This document shows positions 35,732 to 44,888 of a DNA stretch of 64,000 nucleotides, piece after piece. The notes under the pieces were generated by a model. The model saw only the letters and a program-made list of their open reading frames with translations. It was not told the origin of the DNA and did not search any database. The DNA is from Bacteroidia bacterium (GTDB taxonomy: Bacteria; Bacteroidota; Bacteroidia; B-17B0; Aurantibacillaceae), in assembly GCA_018000995.1 (NCBI GenBank), contig JAGNIU010000011.1:41703-105702 (forward strand). The letters run 5' to 3'. Position 1 is the first letter of the stretch. Each line of letters opens with the position of its first letter. A program made the position numbers and the translations under genes.

Positions 35732-35750
35732 TACAAACTAAAATAAACCA

Positions 35751-36398
35751 ATGAAATTTTTCATCGACACAGCAAACCTGGCACAAATTAAAGAAGCGCA
35801 AGATTTAGGCGTTTTAGACGGTGTAACCACTAACCCATCCTTAATGGCTAAAGAAGGCATTAAAGGACAAAATAATATCTTAAAACATTATGTCGACATC
35901 TGTAACATTGTTACCGGTGATGTAAGCGCAGAAGTTATCTCTACCGATTTTGAAGGTATGGTAAAAGAAGGCGAAGCTTTAGCTGAATTACACGAACAAA
36001 TTGTGGTAAAAATACCAATGATAAAAGACGGCGTTAAAGCCATAAAATATTTTACAGAAAAAGGCATCCGTACCAATTGTACTTTGGTGTTTAGCGCAGG
36101 ACAAGCTTTGTTAGCTGCAAAAGCAGGAGCTACTTATGTTTCTCCTTTTATCGGACGTTTAGATGATGTAAGTACTGATGGTATGCAATTAATTGCAGAC
36201 ATCCGTCAGATCTATGATAATTACGGTTACGAAACTGAAATTTTAGCAGCTTCTGTTCGCCATCCAATGCATATCATCTATTGTGCAAAAGCAGGAGCTG
36301 ATGTTGCTACTTGTCCTTTAAGCGCGATTACTGCTTTATTAAAACACCCTTTAACTGACAGCGGACTTGCACAGTTTTTAGCGGATGCTAAGAAGTAA
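35751..36398 (+). CDS. fsa: Fructose-6-phosphate aldolase / small transaldolase
   Basis: A 215-residue TIM-barrel enzyme with [27 protein letters not shown] and the Schiff-base lysine K87 in VVKIPM. The length and lack of extra domains match the FSA/TalC subgroup rather than the 320-residue TalB type. It interconverts fructose 6-phosphate with dihydroxyacetone plus glyceraldehyde 3-phosphate, or transfers the dihydroxyacetone unit. Which of the two it does is not resolvable here. It has its own promoter and terminator and is probably monocistronic. Confidence 0.9.
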   Translation: MKFFIDTANLAQIKEAQDLGVLDGVTTNPSLMAKEGIKGQNNILKHYVDICNIVTGDVSAEVISTDFEGMVKEGEALAELHEQIVVKIPMIKDGVKAIKYFTEKGIRTNCTLVFSAGQALLAAKAGATYVSPFIGRLDDVSTDGMQLIADIRQIYDNYGYETEILAASVRHPMHIIYCAKAGADVATCPLSAITALLKHPLTDSGLAQFLADAKK

Positions 36399-36422
36399 TT
36401 TGAATTAAATTGATTCGTTATG

Positions 36423-36453
36423 AAAGCCTTTCGTCCAAGACGGAGGGCTTTTA
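36423..36453 (+). terminator. Terminator of the transaldolase gene
   Basis: A 13-bp stem (AAAGCCTTTCGTC with GACGGAGGGCTTT, with G-U pairs) and a 3-base loop, then T residues. It also faces the convergent gene at 36460 and may work in both directions. Confidence 0.8.
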
Positions 36454-36459
36454 ATTTAA

Positions 36460-36930
36460 CTACCAGCCAAAGCCTTTTATTCTACGGCCTCTATAATGTA
36501 TTGTGAAAAAAGGAAGTGAAGTACCATAATTAGGCGGTTCGTTCTTCCAAACATATTTTTTTTGTGCGTTATAATCTATGATTATTGAATCGTTAATTTG
36601 ACCTACTCCAATGTCTACCATCCTTGCAGTATCACTGTTTATGACCAAATAAAAATCCTCACTATATCCCCTAAGGTCGTGATGACTTACATTTGACTCT
36701 GATATCTTAATAGTATAAAGAAAATAGTGTCCCACAAATTTCTCTCCAACTATTTTTCCCTTAATTTTTATCTTATGTTTTAAATAATATGCTTTTGCGT
36801 TTTCTTCCGCTTCAATACCTGTCTTTTTATGTGATTCCCTATCTAATACACATGCTTTGAAAAAAGAAAAAAGAGTAAACAGAAAAAGTAAACCTGCCAA
36901 AGCAAAAACTAATATATTTCGTTTATTCAA
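36460..36930 (-). CDS. Membrane-anchored protein of unknown function
   Basis: A 156-residue protein with one N-terminal membrane helix (residues about 7-25), then a soluble charged domain with IKIKGKIVGEKFVGHYFLYT and a C-terminal FTIHYRGRRIKGF. No motif known to me. It lies 12 bases after the PafA-like gene in the same direction, so the two may be transcribed together. Confidence 0.6.
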   Translation of the reverse strand: MNKRNILVFALAGLLFLFTLFSFFKACVLDRESHKKTGIEAEENAKAYYLKHKIKIKGKIVGEKFVGHYFLYTIKISESNVSHHDLRGYSEDFYLVINSDTARMVDIGVGQINDSIIIDYNAQKKYVWKNEPPNYGTSLPFFTIHYRGRRIKGFGW

Positions 36931-36942
36931 AATAATTAAAAA

Positions 36943-38562
36943 TTACTTATTACAAACCTCTTCAATCGGCTTACTCGTACATCCATTCGGAAATGGATTA
37001 TTTAGAAGAATACTTATGGTTGGTGCAATTTCGGTGATGTAATAATTTTTTACGCTTTCACCTTTTTTAATTCCTGCTCCGAAGAAAATTAACGGCACAT
37101 GTGTATCATAAGTAAATTCAGAACCATGTGTGGTGCCTGTTTCAGGAATGTCTAACCATCCCGGTAAATACGAAAAAGCAACATTACCACTACGTTTGTG
37201 GTTGTAACCATTTGCTATCAAACTTTTGAAACTATCACCTTTATATCCTTCAAATTTTAAAACTGAGGAAGGATACGCTTCACTAATGCCAGTCATTTGA
37301 ACTAATTTGTTGGCTAGTGCTTTTTCAACTTCATCACCATTTAATTTAAGAGCAGTCAATTTAGTTTCATTCAAAAAAATCTGCTGGTTACTCATGTTGG
37401 CTATTAACGAATCACCAAATTGCTTTTTGCAAAAGGCTTTTAATTCCTTTTCAATTACTTTTTCTTTTAAATATCCCGCAGGAATTTTTAAATCTTTTAA
37501 ATAAGAAGCAACGTCCGCTGCGCCGTGGTCGGCCGTTAAAAATAAAACGTAATTCTCCTGCCCTACTTCAGCGTCTAATGTTTTTAATAATTCTTCTAAG
37601 TCTTTATCCAAACGCAAATACACATCTTCTGTTTCAACAGCTCTTAAACCATAAGAGTGCCCAACATAATCTGTACTCGAGAAACTGATGCAAAGCATAT
37701 CGCTGATGTCATCCTTTCCTAATTGTTCGTTCCTTAAACACTCAATCGCAATATCTTTTGTAATGGTATTTCCCCAAGGTGATGCTTTTAAAATTCCCCA
37801 AGAATTTGCTGCTATTTGTGTTTTGTAATCGTAAGGAAAAACAGGTTTTTCTTTCTTGTTCGGAGCTTTTTCGTATTTGTTATCATCAGCAATTGAATTG
37901 GTATAAGTTTCAATTCCGTATAATGTGTTCCAACCTTTTTCTAAATATGTTTTTGGTAATTTCTTTGCGTTGAAATTATTTAACCAAGACGGTAATTCTT
38001 TCACATACCAATCTGAGCTTACAAAATTTCCGGTCTCTTCATCAAACCAAAACGCAGCATTGCCGGCGTGACCAACAGGAAGAACTGAACTTCTGTCTTT
38101 TAGTGATACACCAAATACTTTCGATTTTCCATTCGTAAACAATTTTAACTCGTCACCCAAAGTTGTGGTTAACTGATTGTGTGGCGACATCATTCCATTT
38201 TTACTGGTAGTTCCAATTGGTTTTGCGTTTTTATCGGATACACAGTACATTTCTGCTCCTGTTTCTTTTACATACCAATCGTTAGCAATAATGCCATGAA
38301 CATTAGGTGCAGCGCCAGTGTAAATACTCGAATGTCCAGGACCGGTGTAAGTAGGAACATAATTATAATGTGTGTTTTTACAGAAGAAACCTTCATTCAC
38401 CAAACGTTTAAAACCACCCTCGCCAAAACGATTCCAATAGCGATAAATATAATCGGTACGCATTTGATCAACTACGATTCCAACAACTAACTTTGGTGCT
38501 TTTTTTTGAGAAAAAGAGACAAAGGATAAAGTAGTCAGTATAAGGAGTAAGAATTTGCGCAT
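36943..38562 (-). CDS. PafA-like alkaline phosphatase
   Basis: Started at the ATG at 38562 the protein has 539 residues with a signal peptide that ends FVSFSQ. The metal ligand segment VVDQMRTDY is at 31-39, the nucleophile is probably T73 in TYTGPGHSS, and SLKDRSSVLPVGH further on carries the Lys-x-x-Arg phosphate-binding set of PafA-type phosphatases. PafA enzymes are periplasmic, phosphate-irrepressible monoesterases of Bacteroidota. Additional metal site residues (FLTADHGAADV) are also present. The TTG at 38580 is an alternative start but less likely. Confidence 0.88.
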   Translation of the reverse strand: MRKFLLLILTTLSFVSFSQKKAPKLVVGIVVDQMRTDYIYRYWNRFGEGGFKRLVNEGFFCKNTHYNYVPTYTGPGHSSIYTGAAPNVHGIIANDWYVKETGAEMYCVSDKNAKPIGTTSKNGMMSPHNQLTTTLGDELKLFTNGKSKVFGVSLKDRSSVLPVGHAGNAAFWFDEETGNFVSSDWYVKELPSWLNNFNAKKLPKTYLEKGWNTLYGIETYTNSIADDNKYEKAPNKKEKPVFPYDYKTQIAANSWGILKASPWGNTITKDIAIECLRNEQLGKDDISDMLCISFSSTDYVGHSYGLRAVETEDVYLRLDKDLEELLKTLDAEVGQENYVLFLTADHGAADVASYLKDLKIPAGYLKEKVIEKELKAFCKKQFGDSLIANMSNQQIFLNETKLTALKLNGDEVEKALANKLVQMTGISEAYPSSVLKFEGYKGDSFKSLIANGYNHKRSGNVAFSYLPGWLDIPETGTTHGSEFTYDTHVPLIFFGAGIKKGESVKNYYITEIAPTISILLNNPFPNGCTSKPIEEVCNK

Positions 38563-38615
38563 GTTTTCTTTTTGTTTCAAAATTATACTTTATACCTGAA
38601 GTGTATGTTATGTAA

Positions 38616-39863
38616 TTATTTCTTTTTGTTTGGCTTTTTCTTCTTAAAGGTCTTTTCAGCCTTGTCGGCTTCTTTCAATAACAATTTCCAATTATCGTTC
38701 GTGTCTTCAGTATATAAAAGTGTTTCGCGGTAATCATCTTTTTTTACATCCAGAACTTTAATCTCCTTATCTAAGAATTTTTCTATTTGTTTTAGAACAG
38801 GTTTTTCTTCAGGCGCACAAAATGAAACGGCGTGACCTTTTTGAGTACCACGACCTGTACGTCCTACTCTATGCACATAATTTTCATCTACATCGGGTAA
38901 ATCATAATTCACAACATAATTCACACCGGGTATATCAATACCACGTGCGCTAACATCTGTTGCAATCAACACTTTAATTTCTCCAGTACGGAATTGTTCC
39001 ATTACTGCTAAACGGTCGTCCTGATCTTTACCACCATGCATGGTGATGGTTTTAATATTCACGCGTTTCATCGCTTCAAACACACGCTCAGCACGAACTT
39101 TTGTTCTTACAAAGACTAAAATTTTACTCTCCGGATTTTCATTTACCAAACGCTCTAAGAAAAAACGTTTATCATCCATCTCTACAAACATTACCGAGTG
39201 ATCAACATTTTTTGAAACAGGATCTTTTGGCGAAATTTGAATACGGATGGCATTCTTCACTAATGAATAAGCTAAATCTTTAATCTCTTCGTTGATGGTT
39301 GCTGAGAAAAATAAAGTCTGACGATTGAGAGGCAAATACGTAATCAATTCTTTAATATCATCGTAAAAGCCCATATCGAGCATGTGATCGGCTTCATCTA
39401 AAATTAAAAATTCAACCGAACGTAGTTTAATATGCTTCTGACTTACCAAGTCGAATAATCTTCCGGGAGTTGCGACGATAATATCAACGCCCTCTTGTAA
39501 TTTTTCAATTTGCGGATCTTGATTCACACCACCAAAAATACCGAGAGCAGTTACATCAGTATAACGACCAATTTTTTGAAACACATCTGTAATTTGCACA
39601 GCTAACTCATGCGTTGGCACCATTACTACAGCTCTTATACCTTTTTTATCGGGATTATCTCTTTTGCGGTGATAAATAATTTCAATCACAGGAATTGCGA
39701 AGGCCGCTGTTTTACCTGTTCCTGTTTGTGCAATAGCCAATACATCTTCTAAATTCAAAATAGAAGGAATAGCTTTGAATTGAATATCAGTTGGACGTTT
39801 GTAGCCTAACTCTTCAAGACTTCTTTTAATTTGCGGGGCAATATCGTAACTGGAGAACTTCAT
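38616..39863 (-). CDS. DEAD-box ATP-dependent RNA helicase, second copy
   Basis: A 415-residue helicase with AQTGTGKT at 45-52, PTHEL, DEADHMLD, SAT and HRVGRTGRG. Compared with the helicase at 5158 it has PTHEL in place of PTREL and a lysine-rich (KKKKPNKKK) tail without glycine repeats, so it is a distinct paralogue. It probably acts in rRNA assembly or RNA decay. Its ATG follows directly on the stop of the epimerase gene at 39864, so the two are in one transcript with translation likely coupled. Confidence 0.93.
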   Translation of the reverse strand: MKFSSYDIAPQIKRSLEELGYKRPTDIQFKAIPSILNLEDVLAIAQTGTGKTAAFAIPVIEIIYHRKRDNPDKKGIRAVVMVPTHELAVQITDVFQKIGRYTDVTALGIFGGVNQDPQIEKLQEGVDIIVATPGRLFDLVSQKHIKLRSVEFLILDEADHMLDMGFYDDIKELITYLPLNRQTLFFSATINEEIKDLAYSLVKNAIRIQISPKDPVSKNVDHSVMFVEMDDKRFFLERLVNENPESKILVFVRTKVRAERVFEAMKRVNIKTITMHGGKDQDDRLAVMEQFRTGEIKVLIATDVSARGIDIPGVNYVVNYDLPDVDENYVHRVGRTGRGTQKGHAVSFCAPEEKPVLKQIEKFLDKEIKVLDVKKDDYRETLLYTEDTNDNWKLLLKEADKAEKTFKKKKPNKKK

Positions 39864-41747
39864 TTAATTATCTAACCTTTCAAAAACTGAATTATTACTC
39901 TTGAATTCAGGCACCAGTTCTTTCATGCATTGAACAATCTTATTATTATTTTGTGTATCGAAAAGTTTAATCAACTCTTCAATTACTTTTGAAACATCGG
40001 TGTATTCGTATTCACGAACTTTACCAATTAAAATTTGTGAGTGATGTGTTGGCATTGTGTTTTCAGCATCTGCCAATAATTCTTCGTATAGTTTCTCACC
40101 CGGACGTAAACCTGTGAATACAATTTTTATATCTCTTCCTTCTTCTAATCCTGAAAGTTTAATCATTTTACGGGCTAAATCAACAATCTTAACCGACTTA
40201 CCCATATCGAACACAAAAATCTCTCCACCCTTACCCATACTTCCTGCCTCCAAAACTAATTGACAAGCCTCAGGAATCGTCATAAAGTAACGGGTGATCT
40301 CAGGATGAGTTATAGTAACCGGTCCGCCATTTTCAATTTGCTTTTTGAATCTTGGAATAACTGAACCATTAGAACCTAATACATTTCCGAAACGTGTGGT
40401 GATAAATTTAGTTGTAGATTTTTTTCCTAAGCTCTGAATATAAATTTCAGCAATACGTTTTGAAGCACCCATTACGTTCGTTGGGTTCACCGCTTTATCA
40501 GTAGAAACGAAAACAAATTTTTGCACACCGAATTCCACAGCTAAATCAGCCGTATTTTTTGTGCCGAGAATATTATTTAAAATAGATTCAGAAGGATTGT
40601 TCTCCATCATCGGCACATGTTTGTAGGCCGCGGCATGAAAAACAATATTAGGCTTAAAGGTTTTGAAAACGTTACGCATTCTATCTGCGTTACGCACATC
40701 CGCAATCACCACTTCAAATTGTTCCTTCTTAAATTTATCACCGAACTCCAATTCCACATCGTGTAAAGGACTTTCCGATTGATCTAACAAAATAATTTTA
40801 CTTGGATTGTATTTAATACATTGGCGCGACAACTCACTGCCAATAGAACCAGCGGCTCCTGTAATTAAAATAACTTTGTTGTTGAGTTGTGCGTTAATTA
40901 TATCGTTATCCAATTTAATGGGCTCTCGCTCTAATAAATCTTCAATGTTAACGCCGCGTAATTGGTTAAAACTTAATTCACCATTAATCCATTTGGTGGC
41001 AGGAGGCACATTTAATAAACGAACATTATTATTTAAACACCAATCTGCAATTTCATTCTTTTTAGCCGGAGAAAGATTTTGGATACTGATAATCACCGAC
41101 TCCACCTGATTTTCCTTGGCGAGCTTATCAATTTCGCTGAAAGGATAAACGAAAGCACCTTCTAAACTGCGACCTCTTTTATTTATATCATCATCAATAA
41201 AACCAACCACTTTATATTTAATAGCCGCGTCTCTGTCGAGAGTTCGTTTAGTAATAATTCCACCTTCACCTGCACCGTAAATCAAAACATTAATTTTACT
41301 GCGTTCCGGATTTCTGCTTTCAAAATAAATTGCTTTTACTGCGAGACGAGAACTAATCATGATGAATAAAGTCACCAATGCATCAATAATAATAATTGCG
41401 CTAGGAATAATAAAATATCCAATTGTGAAATAAGTAATGGCATTAACAACAAACATTAAAACAGAACCTAAAATCACGACAGATAAAATCCGCATCGAAT
41501 CGCGAGAACCTGTATAACGCACAACACCTTTATACGTTTTTGAAATAATAAATGAAAGCGCACGAATGCTTAACAAAATTGCGTAATCGTATGGAAGATT
41601 TTTTAAATCCTCAGGCGGTATGTCTTTAAAATTAAAACGAAGAAAAAAAGCAAGCGTTAATGAAAAGGCACAAATGATTAAGTCGATGATTAAAATTGAC
41701 CACCTCGGTAAATTGTATTTCCAGAAGAAACTTAGTAAGCCAGACAT
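39864..41747 (-). CDS. Polysaccharide biosynthesis nucleotide-sugar epimerase/dehydratase (CapD/FlaA1-like, long form)
   Basis: The 627-residue protein has four N-terminal membrane segments (to about residue 130), a first Rossmann domain with VLIYGAGEGGIITKRTL, and a second SDR domain with ITGAAGSIGSELSRQ, DVRNADR and the SDR segment STDKAVNPTNVMGASK. This is the PglF/WbpM plan: dehydration of UDP-GlcNAc to a 4-keto-6-deoxy sugar at the inner membrane. The product feeds capsule, O-antigen or protein glycan synthesis. It is adjacent to a helicase and an unknown secreted protein and not to other sugar genes. Confidence 0.92.
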   Translation of the reverse strand: MSGLLSFFWKYNLPRWSILIIDLIICAFSLTLAFFLRFNFKDIPPEDLKNLPYDYAILLSIRALSFIISKTYKGVVRYTGSRDSMRILSVVILGSVLMFVVNAITYFTIGYFIIPSAIIIIDALVTLFIMISSRLAVKAIYFESRNPERSKINVLIYGAGEGGIITKRTLDRDAAIKYKVVGFIDDDINKRGRSLEGAFVYPFSEIDKLAKENQVESVIISIQNLSPAKKNEIADWCLNNNVRLLNVPPATKWINGELSFNQLRGVNIEDLLEREPIKLDNDIINAQLNNKVILITGAAGSIGSELSRQCIKYNPSKIILLDQSESPLHDVELEFGDKFKKEQFEVVIADVRNADRMRNVFKTFKPNIVFHAAAYKHVPMMENNPSESILNNILGTKNTADLAVEFGVQKFVFVSTDKAVNPTNVMGASKRIAEIYIQSLGKKSTTKFITTRFGNVLGSNGSVIPRFKKQIENGGPVTITHPEITRYFMTIPEACQLVLEAGSMGKGGEIFVFDMGKSVKIVDLARKMIKLSGLEEGRDIKIVFTGLRPGEKLYEELLADAENTMPTHHSQILIGKVREYEYTDVSKVIEELIKLFDTQNNNKIVQCMKELVPEFKSNNSVFERLDN

Positions 41748-41760
41748 TACGCTAATTTAG

Positions 41761-42492
41761 CTATTTTTTTTGAGGTGTATTGGTAGTTGTGGGTACTGCC
41801 GTATTGGTTGTAGTGATTTTTACTTTATCAGGCGCTTGTATTGGTGGATTTAGCTTAATTGGAGCCGGTTTAAAGGGTTTATCGGAGGCCACAATCTCAC
41901 AATACGTGCAAATTTCCTTTAATTTCACTTTCATTTCGCAGTCGCTGGGTTGAACGTAAATTTTCTTCATCGTACTATCCGGCATCATAAATTCCATATC
42001 TGTCGCTAAAGTACGTGGACCTTCAAACACAAAAGGATCCTTAAATTTTTCTTCTAGGTGAATATCTTTGATATGAATTTTCTTATCGAAAATAACTGTG
42101 TACAATTCAAAAATAGCTTTGGTAATTTTAATTTGAATTTCATTTTTCTTTGGATCATAAAACACTTTTACAGTTCCAATAACCTCTGAGGTATAGTTAA
42201 ACGGACCAACATCCACTCTGGCATTGCAGGTAAAATCGCTACTATCGGGTTTTAAATTTATTTTAGGATTGATGATTTTCCAATGATATTTTCCTTTAAT
42301 CAGCATCACTTCGTAATCGCTTTCTCCTTTAATATCACCAATGGCTACGAATACTTTATTGATGGATTCTTCGTGTAAACTAACTGTAAAATCGTTATAC
42401 TTTTGGGAGAATGCCGTAAATGAAAGCAGTAAAAAAAGTGTCACGCAGAGACGCAAAGGCGCAGAGTTTTCTATTTTAATTATTTTATTCAT
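41761..42492 (-). CDS. Secreted protein of unknown function with a repeat-containing signal peptide
   Basis: Started at the ATG at 42492 the protein has 243 residues. A longer frame to 42561 would translate the tail of rsgA and the 24-nt repeat and is rejected. The signal peptide includes NSAPLRLCVTLFLLLS, of which NSAPLRLCVT comes from the repeat-like tract at 42441-42466; cleavage is likely near AFSQ. The mature part has YNDFTVSLHEESINKVFVAI and a proline- and threonine-rich tail. No catalytic motif is seen. The gene starts 45 bases after rsgA in the same direction. Confidence 0.65.
   Translation of the reverse strand: MNKIIKIENSAPLRLCVTLFLLLSFTAFSQKYNDFTVSLHEESINKVFVAIGDIKGESDYEVMLIKGKYHWKIINPKINLKPDSSDFTCNARVDVGPFNYTSEVIGTVKVFYDPKKNEIQIKITKAIFELYTVIFDKKIHIKDIHLEEKFKDPFVFEGPRTLATDMEFMMPDSTMKKIYVQPSDCEMKVKLKEICTYCEIVASDKPFKPAPIKLNPPIQAPDKVKITTTNTAVPTTTNTPQKK
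42441..42466. repeat. CGCAGAGACGCAAAGGCGC repeat within a signal-peptide coding region
   Basis: The tract TCACGCAGAGACGCAAAGGC and the following GCAGAG resembles an intergenic repeat I associate with Bacteroidota genomes. Here it is coding on the minus strand and forms part of the hydrophobic region of a signal peptide. Confidence 0.55.
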
Positions 42493-42513
42493 GACTTTTT
42501 TGTAACCATCGCC

Positions 42514-42537
42514 GTCATCCTGAGCTTGCCGAAGGGC
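42514..42537. repeat. 24-nt dispersed repeat directly after the rsgA stop codon
   Basis: This is an exact inverted copy of the 24-mer at 30721-30744. Its outermost base is the last base of the rsgA TAG stop codon. The sense relative to the host gene is the same in both cases. Confidence 0.75.
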
Positions 42538-43469
42538 TACTTCAGTTCCCATTCCTTCCAATCCATTTCTTCTCCATTAAGAATTCCTAAATAGCTATGG
42601 AATCTCTCTTCCGAAATTTCTCCGCTCTCAACAGCATCTTTAATGGCGCATTTAGGTTCGTTAACGTGTAGGCAATTATTGAATTTACAACCGTTCATTC
42701 GTTCACGGATTTCAGGAAAATAATGTCCGACTTCTTCTTTTTTCATTTCCACCAAGCCTAATTCCTTAATCCCAGGAGAATCAATAATAAATCCTCCGAA
42801 ACTTAATTCGTGTAGCTCCGCGAATGTTGTAGTGTGCATTCCTTTGGCGTGTGCTGTGGAAATATCTCCTGTTTTAATATTTAATCTTGGTTCAATCGCA
42901 TTTATCAGCGTTGATTTTCCAACGCCTGAATGTCCGGCAATAAGAGTGGTTTTATCTTTTAAAATTGCTTTTACTTTATCTAAATTATCACCACTTAATC
43001 CGCTCACCACAAAACATTCGTAACCTACTTTGGTATAAATATCAATTATCTCTTGTTGCAATTTTAAAAGTTCCTCATCTAAAATATCTGACTTATTAAA
43101 AATTAATTTAGCTGGAATTGAATAAGCCTCTGCTGTAATTAAAAAACGGTCGATAAATCCTAAACTCGTTCTTGGAGAAACTAATGTTGCCACCAAAACA
43201 GCCTGGTCGAGATTACTCGCCAAGATTTGAGCTTGTTTTGATAAATTGATGGATTTACGAATGATATAGTTCTTTCGCGGATAAATATTATTGATGACCG
43301 TGTCTTCTCCCTCTCTCTCAACATCCACTTTATCGCCAACAGCCACAGGATTGGTGGTTTTGCGTCCGTCGAGACGCAATTTTCCTTTTAAAACACAATC
43401 CAACACCTCACCATTTTCAATTCGCACTAAGTAATGGCTACCGGTTGATTTTACTACAATTCCTGTCAT
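42537..43469 (-). CDS. rsgA: Ribosome small-subunit-dependent GTPase
   Basis: The 310-residue circularly permuted GTPase has an OB-fold N-terminus (to about 70), then NKSD (G4) at 125-128, GHSGVGKST (G1) at 179-187 and DSPGIKELG (G3), with a C-terminal zinc knuckle (CKFNNCLHVNEPKC). It acts in late maturation of the 30S subunit. The start is the ATG at 43469; TTG at 43478 would lie inside the -7 box TAAATTTG (minus strand, 43476-43483), which supports the ATG and a nearly leaderless mRNA. The gene is divergent from the SpoIIE phosphatase gene. Confidence 0.95.
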   Translation of the reverse strand: MTGIVVKSTGSHYLVRIENGEVLDCVLKGKLRLDGRKTTNPVAVGDKVDVEREGEDTVINNIYPRKNYIIRKSINLSKQAQILASNLDQAVLVATLVSPRTSLGFIDRFLITAEAYSIPAKLIFNKSDILDEELLKLQQEIIDIYTKVGYECFVVSGLSGDNLDKVKAILKDKTTLIAGHSGVGKSTLINAIEPRLNIKTGDISTAHAKGMHTTTFAELHELSFGGFIIDSPGIKELGLVEMKKEEVGHYFPEIRERMNGCKFNNCLHVNEPKCAIKDAVESGEISEERFHSYLGILNGEEMDWKEWELK

Positions 43470-43535
43470 TATCCGCAAATTTAAGGCTATTCTGATACCA
43501 ATTTTAGTTTGTGTAAAAATTGTTACTTTTAGGAT

Positions 43536-44882
43536 ATGAATAGCGTTAAGAAATGGTTTATTGGCGATTATCTGGCTAAAACAGATGATGTTTTTGAACG
43601 TTCTAAGATTGAACTACTTTACAATTATTGCGTAGCCTTTTTCTTAATTGGAATGGTTTACTATATCCATATTGTTGTTGCAGGGCTTTATTATCACGCA
43701 GCAAGCGAAGGATTGGCTATGGTTTCTCTTCTTGCTATTCCATTTGTTTTAAAATATACCCGTAACGTAAAATTAGCAGCGTGGATCTATATCATTCAAC
43801 AAACTTTCGTTAGTTTTTGCAGCATCATAATCGAAAATGGTGAGCAAAATCTAATCAGTGGATTCTGGATTTCACTTTTCATTTTGTTTTCTTTTTTCTT
43901 GTTCGATATAAAATTGGGCGCTGTATTAATTGGGCTTATGGCAGTAACGGGATCTGTTGCAGGTGCTTTGGCTCCAATCATAAATGTTCCGGTTGATCAA
44001 CATTTGCCAATGACACCGGATGTTATTTTGCTGCCTTTATCATTAGTTATATTCGTAACCTACATGTTTTTAAAAACAAGGAAACAGGCAGATAAGCAGA
44101 TCCGCGAACAAAAAGAACAAATTGAAAATAAAAACAAAGAGGTAACTGATAGTATCAATTACGCGCAACGCATTCAGAAAGCAATTCTACCGTCGCATCG
44201 TTTAGTGGAGAGTTATTTACCGAAATCATTCGTTGTTTATTTACCTAAGGATATTGTTAGTGGAGATTTTTATTGGGTTGAGAAAAAAGGAAATAAAGTG
44301 TTTTTTGCTGTAGCGGATTGTACCGGACACGGAGTTCCCGGTGCTATGATGAGTGTGATTGGACAAAACGCTATTAATCGTGTTATTAATGAATTTGGAA
44401 TTACTAAGCCTTCTGAGATATTAGACAAATTAACTGTTTTAGTGGAAGAAGCTTTCTCGAAAAGTGGTTCTGATGTTCGTGATGGAATGGATATTTGTTT
44501 ATGTTCACTTGATACTACAACAAACAAATTAGAATATTCGGGAGCTAATAATCCAGTTTACATTTATTCCGGTAACGAGTTAAAAGAAATTAAAGCTACT
44601 AAACAACCAATAGGTCGCTTTGAGTCGAAGATTAATTTTGTGAATCACGAGGTTCAATTAAATTTAGGTGATGCTGTTTATTTGTTTACAGATGGTATTG
44701 CCGATCAGTTTGGTGGTCCGGAAGGAAAAAAATATAAATACAAACGCGTAAAAGAATTACTTTTGCAGAACAACAGTAAATCTCATTCAGAACAAAAAAA
44801 CAACATCATTACTGAATTCGTTAAATGGAAAGGGCAAAACGAACAAATTGATGATGTGTGTTTAATGGGGATAAAAATTTAA
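43536..44882 (+). CDS. Membrane SpoIIE-type protein phosphatase
   Basis: The 448-residue protein has six or so membrane segments in the first 180 residues, a short coiled-coil linker with DSINYAQRIQKAILP (205-219), and a PP2C/SpoIIE catalytic domain. Metal-binding acidic residues include D244 in VSGDFYW and D261 in ADCTGHGVPGA. The INYAQRIQ linker is a mark of Bacteroidota signalling phosphatases. The partner is probably an anti-sigma-factor antagonist, but no STAS or HATPase gene is in the window. A box TACTTTTA ends four bases before the ATG. Confidence 0.88.
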   Translation: MNSVKKWFIGDYLAKTDDVFERSKIELLYNYCVAFFLIGMVYYIHIVVAGLYYHAASEGLAMVSLLAIPFVLKYTRNVKLAAWIYIIQQTFVSFCSIIIENGEQNLISGFWISLFILFSFFLFDIKLGAVLIGLMAVTGSVAGALAPIINVPVDQHLPMTPDVILLPLSLVIFVTYMFLKTRKQADKQIREQKEQIENKNKEVTDSINYAQRIQKAILPSHRLVESYLPKSFVVYLPKDIVSGDFYWVEKKGNKVFFAVADCTGHGVPGAMMSVIGQNAINRVINEFGITKPSEILDKLTVLVEEAFSKSGSDVRDGMDICLCSLDTTTNKLEYSGANNPVYIYSGNELKEIKATKQPIGRFESKINFVNHEVQLNLGDAVYLFTDGIADQFGGPEGKKYKYKRVKELLLQNNSKSHSEQKNNIITEFVKWKGQNEQIDDVCLMGIKI

Positions 44883-44888
44883 AGTACT

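Noticed and set aside
42493..42561. Longer N-terminus of the 41761 gene, reading the 24-nt repeat
   Set aside because: It would overlap the end of rsgA and place a repeat-encoded charged region before the signal peptide.
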